In this document: positions 55,931 through 64,000 of the stretch, in pieces
Layout of the letters: every line of letters starts with the position of its first letter
How positions within the stretch are numbered: the first letter of the stretch is position 1
NCBI GenBank assembly: GCA_001051155.2
Contig: JYIP02000001.1
Location: forward strand, 4,030,001 to 4,094,000
DNA length: 64,000 bases
From: Chrysoporthe austroafricana
Lineage: Eukaryota > Ascomycota > Sordariomycetes > Diaporthales > Cryphonectriaceae
Direction: 5' to 3'
The notes under the pieces: generated by a model
Told to the model about the DNA's origin: nothing
The model's database searches: none
The model's input: the letters and a program-made list of their open reading frames with translations, nothing else
Position numbers and translations under genes: made by a program

Positions 55931-57886
55931 AGATATGTCCAACTGCTCTTCCTGCCCTGAGAAGAGCCGTGCGCTCTATATGATCCAGATATCGCTGGCT
56001 GGGCAGTGGTGATGGTAGAGGTAGCATCGGTATTTCCGAGAGGGGCTTGTCAATCACGGGCCGTAGTTGCCTCGCGGACTCAGGAACTTGAAAATGCCAG
56101 GCTGTTCTTCTTCGAAGCGGGTAGAGGCAATCGCAAGACTGCTGAGCCTGTTTTCGAGGCTTATTACTCGCCATGTTCTGGCTCCACCAAGACTGTGTAA
56201 TGGCCATGGCGTTATAGACAATGTCCGGCCCCGTAAGTGCATGGGAATTCATGTATAGGGTCCTAGCTGGAGGTCGCTTTTTGTAAGCCCAGTTTCTGGC
56301 TTGGAAAGCATCATCCATCAAACATCATACTAATTAGTAATCATCCTTTCATAATAGATTTTGACTCTGGAGGGGCAAGTCATAGCGTTTCAAAGATACA
56401 AGTGGCGCTGCTAGAGAGCAGTACGATGCCTGTAAATCAAACTTGCTTTGACTTTTCCTAATGCTTTCGCTCGCGATAAGCAGAATAACACTATGCAAAC
56501 CTATAAACAGAAGTCTAGAGGGTTGTTGACGGTAGCCTTGTGGGAAGGGTATCTTCAGTTTTGCATGTACTAGTTCATCGAGTGCGTGGCGCCTAGTGTG
56601 TGATGCTATTCCTCTCCTCTGTATCCAGATCTACGCTTGGAATGCCCGCATGCCTTCACTTGACGGCTTCAGGGTATTTCATACATCACTCAACATCTTC
56701 CTGGGTTATATATTCGTATCCTTAGGATGAGGTAGCAATCATAGGTTGATTCGTTGCTCAAGTGCCCGTCATGGTAAGCAGGATTCGAGGCCACCGGGGC
56801 CAGTCCATATCTTCAAGACTGCTCCTCCTCAGATCATAAGCTCACAAGATCACAGCCGGCCCTGCCCTGTTCGAAGACCTGGAGATCTCGCCAGTGATCA
56901 CCCGAAGCCGACATCGCAATCCCAAATATCGGCTGCGCCCTCATACACCACGGGACATGTTGCTGCGGCGACCACGGCGACGCAGCACCGGTCCCCCCTA
57001 GCCCGTCTCCCAGCCTCCTTCGCTAGCTGCAACCACCAACCCTAACGCTATCAACCCAACTTCATCCACTGACCTCCAACGGATCTAATGCGGGCGCTTG
57101 GCCGAGTGGTAGCTTTCACGCTACCTCCCACCAGACAAACCGGCGGGGCATGGGTTCAAGTCGCCAGGCCGCACAATCGCCCGGCAAAAAAGGGAAGCAG
57201 CCCATCAAACTACTACTATCAACCGGCAAAGCCCTCGCATACCCTTGGCGATTGTGAATGAAAAGACGGCTGCAGCGAGGCCACCCACCCCATATCAGCA
57301 CAGCACAGCACAGCACAGCACGCAACCGGGGCCCGATCGGGGCGCATATTGGACTCAAAAGACGGTGTTCCTGGCGGCGGGGAGACGCGATATGGCCCCA
57401 CGGCCCGAGGGTTGGGATAAGCAGTATACTGTCCAACGTGGCAGCCTGGTCCGCGATACAGCGCCTCTGCGCCGTCGCCCCCTTCAATCGGGATACCCGT
57501 TGCCACCCGAGAGGAAGTCACTGCGAGCTCCACGACAAACCGGCGGAGAGAGATGTAGGCCAAGTCAATAACCGGGGCTGAACTCTTTTTTTTTTTTTGT
57601 TTTTCTTTCTGTCTTTCTTTCTTTCCTCCCCACCATCCTCATCGTCTGGTGCTATACTTTCACGATACCTTCTCGTCAGCGTTGTTGCCATACACCCTCA
57701 GCAATGGTTGGAAATGAGGCGCCCTCTCACCTATTTTCCTTATGTGACCCAGTTACAACAGCCATGATCTATCCATACCTTGCCGTCCTCTTCACCGAAT
57801 GTATTCGTTATGACTGACCTGCAAGACTGTAGCTTACTGCCGAGAGATGATGTCCTTGTGATCATCTACTGTCCCTCCTCCCAGCC
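55931..57886. other. Intergenic, 2 kb, tRNA-like relic inside
   Basis: Mostly unstructured, AT-rich at 56.3-56.7 kb. Apart from the tRNA-like sequence at 57.1 kb, no feature is supported. A CACAG microsatellite lies at 57299-57320 and a T tract at about 57586-57598. Confidence 0.4.
57090..57187 (+). pseudogene. tRNA-like sequence, probably degenerate
   Basis: An A-box-like TTGGCCGAGTGGT (57098-57110) and a B-box-like TGGGTTCAAGTC (57151-57162) are spaced as in a type II (Leu/Ser) tRNA. Opening GCGGGCG can pair with CGCCCG near 57177-57182. The T-stem carries mismatches and the acceptor pairing is displaced from the T-arm, so I see a decayed tRNA or a tRNA-derived element rather than a working gene. 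Anticodon not assigned. Confidence 0.3.
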
Positions 57887-59035
57887 TTACAAGCCGATCT
57901 TCCCTCCCACGTCCCGCGCGATCGCCATGAACGCCTCCGCCCTCTCGGACCCCGCCTCCGCCACGACCGTCGGCTTCCCCTCCTGCGCGTGGCTGCCGAT
58001 GCTCTGGTGCAGCGGGATGTCGCCGAGGAACGCGATGTCGTGCTCCGAGCAGACCCGCCGCACGCCCTCACCGGACCCGAAGATGTGGTGCTGCCCGCCG
58101 CAGTCGGGGCAGGTGAACAGCGACATGTTGTTGACGAGGCCGAGGATGGGCACGTTCACCTTCCGGAACATGTTGATGCCCTTGACGGCGTCCTTGACGG
58201 AGAGGGTGTGCGGGGTTGTGATTATGACCGAGCCTATTGTGGGCGTTCGGGATGAGACTCTATCTCTCGGCCGCGCCTTATGGGGTTCGTACGGGGAGGT
58301 TGTGGGAAGGGTGGGGGTTACTCACCGTCCAAGACGATCTGCTGCGTGATGCTCAGCTGGGTGTCGCCCGTGCCGGGCGGCAGGTCGAGCACGAGGATGT
58401 CGAGGCCGCCCCAGTCGACCTCGTGGAGGAGCTGCTGCAGCGCCTTCATGACCATCATGCCGCGCCACACCACGGGCGCCTCCTCGCCCACCAGGTACCC
58501 CATCGACATGGTCTTGACGCCATAGTTCGACAGCGGCAGCAGCTGGTTATCTGCCCCGACACGACAAATCAGCCACGGGCCCGCCGTCTGGCTAGCAGGA
58601 GCAAAGTTTGGGGGGGGGGGGTGGATACGTACTCTGTGACAGCCTGGGCTCCTCGTTCAGGTTGAACAGCGTGGGGATCGACGGCCCGAAGATGTCCGTG
58701 TCCAGGATCCCGGCCCTGTGCCCCATCCTCGCGAAGGCGAGCGCGAGGTTCGCCGCCACGGTGCTCTTGCCGACGCCGCCCTTGGCGGAGGACACGGCGA
58801 TCACCTTGGGCACGTCCCTGATCTTGCGGCGCTCGGGGAGGCCGCGCTGCATCCGGGGGATGGAGCCGGTGCGTGGGAGACCCTGGGGTTGTCTGTTAGC
58901 AATCGTTTTCATTTTTTTGCTCCCTTCGATATAGTCATCCTGGAAGAATGGTTATTATGATGCTGATCTTACTAGAGGGTTCTCATGTCGGAGGGAGCGG
59001 AGGGTATGGAAGAGCCGCCGAGATGTGGTGGCCAT
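57887..59035 (-). CDS. ind1: Mitochondrial Fe-S protein IND1 (NUBPL), complex I assembly factor
   Basis: Exons are 59035-58973, 58882-58633, 58550-58326 and 58233-57887 (donors GTAAGA, GTACGT, GTGAGT), giving 294 residues. A basic mitochondrial presequence ([20 protein letters not shown]) precedes [20 protein letters not shown]. The deviant Walker A of the Mrp/NBP35 family, AKGGVGKST, is at ~54-62. [18 protein letters not shown] is the Walker B/switch region. The Fe-S ligating CPDC pair is at 221-224 ([19 protein letters not shown]). Family members bind a 4Fe-4S cluster and deliver it to complex I in the mitochondrial matrix. The targeting sequence distinguishes it from cytosolic NBP35/CFD1. 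Intron 2 holds a run of G (about 58.61 kb). Confidence 0.94.
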
Positions 59036-59476
59036 ATTGATGAGATTTACACCGGGGCGTTCAGAGGGGGATGGAAGAGGCCTCACTCAGAGAGTGGGAT
59101 ATTTCATTTCATGTCAGTGCCTTAAAGAAAGCAAGAAAATATTAGAATAGAAGAGAATTTAGGAAAGTAAAAGTCCCGTATGAATTATTGAGAGTGAATA
59201 AACCAACTGGACTCACCTCCACCCTTCCCAAGAAATGAGTCCTCTAGTCAACTGAGCGATGTCGACGCCCGACGTTGAACTTGGATCTAACACCAGTGCG
59301 GGCCCCTGACCAGCGGCCCGCACCTCCAGCGGACCAATCCCAGAGAGGCGCCCCAGCCTGCCGGGGAGGCCTGGACCCACTAAAAAGTTCGGCGGGTCCC
59401 AGACTGCATTTTTCTGCAACAAACTTGCTCCGTTCCTGCATCCGCAAAGACCCCTCAACGACGCTCACCGAGAACC
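59036..59476. promoter_or_regulatory. Divergent promoter region of ind1 and bfr2
   Basis: 441 bp between start codons on opposite strands. AT-rich at 59.1-59.2 kb. No defined element. Confidence 0.35.
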
Positions 59477-61365
59477 ATGGCGCCCGCAAAGACGACGCGC
59501 GCGAAGAGGTTCGCCGACTTCGACGAGAAGCCTGTGAAGGGTATGTGTCCCTCCCTTCTTTTTACCGAGATTCTGGACTAGCGGCGGGGGACTGTGCTGA
59601 CTGGAGCTGCAGACTTCGATCCCGAGGCCGATGGCCCTGCTGACGACGGCGCCAGCGGCAGCGATGAGGAGGAGGAGGACGTGGCGGGGACGGAGCACTA
59701 CGTCTCTGTCGGGTACGTTCTCCCTGGTGATACGCCGTGTCTCGGTCACGATAGCTAACGCGCAGTCCCTCCAGCAAAAGCAGGCTCCGCCAGAAGGAAG
59801 CCCCGGCCCTCGGCCCCAAGTACAGCGGCGTGCGGGTGAGCCGCGCGGCCCTCGACGACAGCAGCGACGGCGGGCCGGAGCAGGACGAGTCGGACGAGGA
59901 CGAGGAGGGCTCGGGGGCGGACTCGGAGGAAGAAGAATATGACGACCCCGAGACCGCCGACCTGGAGCGGGACAACGTCAGCGACGACGAGGAGATCGAC
60001 AGCGACGAGGCGTTTGGGGAGGGCGAGGAGGAGATGTTCAAGAAGAAGGGGTTTACGTTCAAGGACAGCAAGAGCGCTGTCGGCGGGCCTTCGAAGGTCG
60101 TTGCCAATGGGCGCCCGAAGAGAATGGTTGCGGCGGATCTGATGTCCGGATCGGAGAGTGAGGGAGAAGAAGATGAAGAAGATGGAGAAGAGTCTGGACT
60201 TGACGGTGAATCGGATGACGATGATGAGGGTGCACACCTCGACGGATCCGGGTCTGAGGAGGAGACGAGCGACGAGGACGGAGGCTCGTCTGCTGAGGAC
60301 GACTCGGAAGAAGACACCGACGGGAGCGAAAGCGAGGACGAGGAGATGGGTGGCGTGGATGCCAGCGACGACCGTTCCCGCCTCCGTAGCCTCATTCAGA
60401 GTGACCAGAAGGGTGTTGTCTCCAACATATCACAAGCCGCCAAGGCGGACGCAGAAAAAGGCACCGCAGTCCGGCAACAGCGGCGCACATACGATTCTCT
60501 CCTGAATCTGCGGATACGACTGCAGAAGGGCCTGGTCGCCATCAACTCCCTGGGCGAAGCGGGCGACGGCGACGACTCAGACAAGCAGCCCTACGTGGCC
60601 GCCGAGGAGGCGGCGATCAAGCTGTGGACCGCCATCGACGGCTTCCGCGCCAGCCTCCTGCCGGAGCCCCAGGCGGGCCAGAAGCGCAAGCGCGACTTCG
60701 ACAGCAGCACGCCCACGGGGGAGATCTGGGAGGCGATGCAGGCGGCCGAGGAGCGCGCCACGGCGAAGCGCAACAAGATCCTGGACAAGTGGTCGAACAG
60801 GGTCAAGAGCACGACGGCGGCGGTCGGCAAGGAGCGGCACCTCGGAGCCGCGGCGGCGTCGCAGCCGCTCGTGGCGGCGCTCGAGACGCAGCTCCTCAGC
60901 GCGGAGCGGCTGGTCCGGCGCACGCGGGTGCCGCGGTCGTGCGCGCCGCTGCAGGCGGCGCGGAAGGCCGCCGAGGACCCCGGGATCTACGACGATGCGG
61001 ACTTCTACCAGCTGCTGCTCAAGGAGCTGGTGGACCAGCGGACCAACGACACGGGCGGCGGCGGCGAGGCGGATGGCGGCGGCGTCGTCCCCACCGTGCG
61101 GTGGACGGCGGTCCGGGAGGCCAAGACGCGCAAGCAGGTCGACCGGCGGGCGAGCAAGGGCCGGAAGCTGCGGTTCGCGGTGCACGAGAAGCTGCAGAAC
61201 TTCATGGCGCCCGAGGACCGGCGGACGTGGGAGGAGGAGGCCATCGACCGGCTGTTTGGGACGCTGTTCGGGCAGCGGACGCAGCTGAAGGAGGATGCTT
61301 CGGAGGACGAGGAGGACGACGACATGGTTGCTGCTGAGGAGGGGCTGAAGTTGTTTAGGAGCTAG
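59477..61365 (+). CDS. bfr2: Ribosome biogenesis factor BFR2 (AATF/Che-1)
   Basis: Exons are 59477-59540, 59613-59712 and 59766-61365 (donors GTATGT, GTACGT; acceptors CTGCAG, GCGCAG), giving 587 residues. The start MAPAKTTRAKRFADFDEKPV is followed by DFDPEADGPADD. A very acidic region occupies ~65-295. The AATF domain follows (QQRRTYDSLLNLRIRLQKGL, AIKLWTAIDGFRASLL, REKWSNRVK-like LDKWSNRVKSTTAAV), and then the TRAUB domain (YDDADFYQLLLKELVDQRT, RKLRFAVHEKLQNFMAPED, DRLFGTLFGQRTQLKED). BFR2 acts in the nucleolus within the small-subunit processome on pre-18S rRNA. Length and layout match fungal orthologues. Confidence 0.93.
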
Positions 61366-61384
61366 ATTGGCAGGGCTGGCCGGG

Positions 61385-61861
61385 TCAGGCGGCTGCGAAG
61401 AAGCCCGCCCAGCTTAGCGATATAAGTAGAATAACATGGACAGTCAGGTGCACCACCGGGCCTCCCAACACACCGTCCTGCCGTTCCTGTTCCCGACGCC
61501 GCCTAATCCTGGCGCCGGCCCTGATGATCGGATACACGTGGTAGACGGCCAGAGATGATGCCAGCACGGCACCCATATCATCGAAGACATCGCCTCTGCA
61601 GCGGAGGTACTGAAGACAGAGGACGTTGACAGCGGAGAGCAGGCCGCCGTAGCTCCGGCAGACCGCGAGGGCCTCGGGCGACGGGTCTGGGTCGCGCAGC
61701 TGTGCGCGGGGCTGGAGGATGAAGGACAGGGAAGCTGAGGCGGGTCTGCGTTAATGCGGCCTGGGAGATGTGGGAGGGAGACAGAGGAAGTTGGCAGTAT
61801 GTGACGCACCTGGGACCTCGACGAGCAGGTGGAGGAGGATGGGGACGTTAGCGGCGTGCAT
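61385..61861 (-). CDS. Small integral membrane protein, unknown
   Basis: Exon 1 is 61861-61810 and exon 2 is 61734-61385 (donor GTGCGT, branch ATTAAC, acceptor CTCAG; phase 1), giving 133 residues. Start MHAANVPILLHLLVEVPASL is a first membrane segment. SYGGLLSAVNVLCLQYLRCR and AVLASSLAVYHVYPIIRAGA are second and third. HLTVHVILLISLSWAGFFAA is a fourth that reaches the C-terminus. Loops are basic (RIRRRREQERQD). It ends 20 bp from the bfr2 stop codon, tail to tail. No family recognised; compact size and four helices suggest an organelle membrane protein, but nothing specific is supported. Confidence 0.65.
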
Positions 61862-63481
61862 GGCGGGCGGCGCGTGTCCCAGCCGAGGCCGGGCCGGGTC
61901 ATACGGCGCTGGTGGACTGTGCGGGGGGCCGGAGGGTCTACTCCGGTCCGGGACACGGAGCAGCGCCGGGGGAGCTTCGAGTCGTGGGGTTGGGATGAGG
62001 TGGGCGAGGGAGAGCCAGGCTGGAGGGGGCGAGAGGTGCCTCGGTCCCGAACCAGGGTGCGTGCGTGCTGTGGCTTGAGGAGAGACTGGCTGGGGGGCTT
62101 ACGAGAGCGCGAGGTCAGCGGGGGGCTTGCTTCGACGATGAATCATGACCACGCCGTCGAGATCGATCTCACACTGCATGCAAATCCAACGCCCACCACC
62201 AGCAGCCAGCCCGTCTCCCCGGTGCTTTGCCCCTCCTCCTCCTCCTCCTCCTCCTGATTCCAGTTCGTCCTTCTGGTGTGACGGCGTCAGCCTCGGCATA
62301 AGCGGGTGGGCGGGCGGCGATGGAATCACAGCGCCGTGCGTCGATCAGCAAACCTCGATGGATGGAACACGGGGCCGCGGTGGTGATCTTGCATCTGAAC
62401 CTCGCCGCGACAGGGGCCAGGGACAGGGGCGCGGTGCTGGGGGGCACAGGGGGTTCCAGGAGGGCCAAGGCCTGGCTTGTGGCTGGGGGCCCGCGGAGAC
62501 GCCCTGGCGTTGCCTGGTGCGCGCCTGCTACACGTCCCGCCCCTCACTGTAGTTTCAAAGTCCGCACGAAGCTTGTGCGCACATCCTCCGCCCATCCGTG
62601 CCCCATCCCAACCTGCGACCGGCGCTTTCGTGTGCCTCGGCTTGCCCCCCCCCCCTCTGCCCCCCTCGAGGCCCTCCTATCTTTGCCACTAGGGGCAAGC
62701 ATGGCGCTCGTGAGGTGGCTGGATGGGGAAGGCGGCTCGCCGTCGTGTTCCCGTAAGTAGCATGTATCGACTCCGGCTGCCGCGACGGACGGGATGGAAA
62801 ATGGAACTGTTTCACGACGAGACGGCAGGGACGGGAGGACCATCTCACGTGCCTGGTACCTACAGAGACACCTACCTGGCTGGCTGGCTGCGGCAGATAG
62901 CGGTAGGCGCTGCTGGACCTGGACACTGGGCCTGGGCAAACCGCATCATCAATCCCTTCCTCATCAATCCTCGATTTTTGTTGGGACTAGAGCCAGCCTC
63001 GTGCCGCCTCCTAGACACGCCGCTCCACAGCCCTCCTGACCTCCAGCCCTCCTCAGCGAGAGCTTCGTTGCCTCCTAGCTATCCTCGCCATCACACCCCG
63101 GCGGCCGCCCATCCTCCGCCCTGGCGTGTCTCGCCTGCTCGCGTGCGTGCTCACTGCCGCCCCTCAGCTTAAGCTTTCTCGCCAGCGCGGCCCCCGGCCA
63201 GGGCGACAGCTCCCACGGGCAGCGTGGTCTACCGTCTGCTCTGTAGGAGGGGGAGGTATCACAGCTCTCGCGTGGAACCTCAGCCGCCTCTATCAGCCCC
63301 CCTGCCTCCTCTGTCCCTCGTGGGGACCGCCCGAGGGAGAGCGCACGTGCTCGTGCGTAGTCCACCAGAGACCCAACCGCCGGAGTCGTGTGTGCTGCTA
63401 TAGTAGCCCCCCCCGCTATCGACCAGGCCCGCGGAGGGCACGAAGGAGAGAGAAGCACGCAGCATTCCACCAGGCGCGGGG
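61862..63481. other. Intergenic, 1.6 kb
   Basis: GC-rich upstream region shared by the small membrane protein (minus) and the type III PKS (plus). A CTC microsatellite lies at about 62229-62256, and C runs at 62645-62655 and 63407-63412. No coding model supported. Confidence 0.4.
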
Positions 63482-64000
63482 ATGTCGTCACCCAGAGGCT
63501 TTGGTGAGCTCGGCTTGAGCATCCTGGGGCTGGGCACCCAGTACCCCCCGTACGGGCTCAAGTCAGATGCTATAGAGATCCTCGTTGAGCGTTACCACGA
63601 TGCGGAGAGCCCATCGATGAAGAAGGTTCTGTCCATCAATAGATACACCGGCATCGAGGTGAGTGAGCGGCCAGCCCTTCCGGCTTCAGGACACGAGATG
63701 AGGCTGACTCCTCCCCCCAGACGCGCTCATCCATTGGGAACCCTGATCACCCTGTAGTGAACCACCCGGACCCCCCTTCGGTTGAGGAGCTCCATGAGGT
63801 CTTCATAAGCGAGGGGGTGCCCCTCGCCGTGAGCGCTGCGCGGAAGGCCATCGCGGAGGCCAAGATCGAGCTCGACGAGATTGTGAGCCCCCCCCCCGGT
63901 GGCCCGTCCGGCCCTGGCCCTCGCCTTCCAGCCTGGGCACCGCATGCTGACTCTCGCTGCAGACCCATGTCGTTTCCACAACCTGCACCGACAGTGCAAA
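63482..64000 (+). CDS. Type III polyketide synthase, N-terminal part (runs off right edge)
   Basis: Exons are 63482-63658, 63721-63882 and 63963->64000 (donors GTGAGT, GTGAGC; branch CTGAC). The protein opens with LGLSILGLGTQYPPYGLKSD and AIEILVERYH, then LSINRYTGIETRSSIGN, PSVEELHEVFISEGVPLAVS and ELDEITHVVSTTCTDSA. The last segment contains the catalytic Cys of chalcone-synthase-fold enzymes (TTCTDSANPG in the family; the window ends inside it). Type III PKSs extend acyl-CoA starters with malonyl-CoA without an acyl carrier, giving pyrones, resorcinols or resorcylic acids in fungi. Product not predictable from this fragment. Confidence 0.9.

Noticed and set aside
61444..61956. 170-codon minus-strand frame
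   Set aside because: Different frame over the small membrane protein gene; Ser/Pro/Arg-rich with no hydrophobic pattern, whereas the spliced frame has four clean membrane segments.

Overview
This is a stretch of nuclear DNA from a filamentous ascomycete (Pezizomycotina, most likely a Sordariomycete-type mould). The evidence is many short introns (about 50-260 bp) with GT..AG ends and CTAAC/CTGAC branch sites, GC-rich coding sequence, fungal housekeeping genes (eL8, Nup145, IND1, BFR2, SAS3, epsin) and AT-rich islands whose dead genes look damaged by C-to-T (RIP-like) change. Gene models were spliced by hand; exon lists are in the evidence fields, and nearly all of them close in frame.

Region 1 (1-12 kb) starts with the 5' end of an MFS transporter and then runs through an AT-rich accessory island. 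The island holds the broken C-terminus of a DUF3435 protein (the domain family that includes Starship 'captain' tyrosine recombinases), two large decayed genes (one with a PD-(D/E)XK-like stretch), another coding fragment, a dispersed/tandem repeat, an apparently intact three-exon gene of unknown function, and a two-exon 2EXR/F-box-like gene. Region 2 (12-20 kb) holds a small hypothetical gene, a SET-domain protein, an ornithine cyclodeaminase-family enzyme and a beta-carbonic anhydrase.

Region 3 (21-40 kb) is dense housekeeping: ribosomal protein eL8 and the tRNA thiolase NCS6 (divergent), complex I subunit NDUFA1 (with a 4-nt microexon) divergent from the MYST acetyltransferase SAS3, then epsin and Nup145. 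Region 4 (40-52 kb) has a cytochrome P450 with a polyglutamate tract, a gene-poor 2.5 kb, PEX11, a rhodopsin-like membrane protein and fructose-1,6-bisphosphatase.

Region 5 (52-57.8 kb) is a second accessory island: a tandem repeat sharing a core with the repeat in region 1, a frameshifted hypothetical gene, a frameshifted FHA/kinase-like gene lacking its DFG segment, and a degenerate tRNA-like sequence. Region 6 (57.9-64 kb) returns to conserved genes: the complex I Fe-S assembly factor IND1, the ribosome-biogenesis factor BFR2, a small membrane protein and the first exons of a type III polyketide synthase that runs off the right edge.

No rRNA, CRISPR array or intact transposon is visible. 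The window is mostly core genome interrupted by two decayed accessory islands rather than one operon-like system. The points most worth following are the 4-nt exon in NDUFA1, the DUF3435 remnant and its neighbours, and the repeat family linking the two islands.
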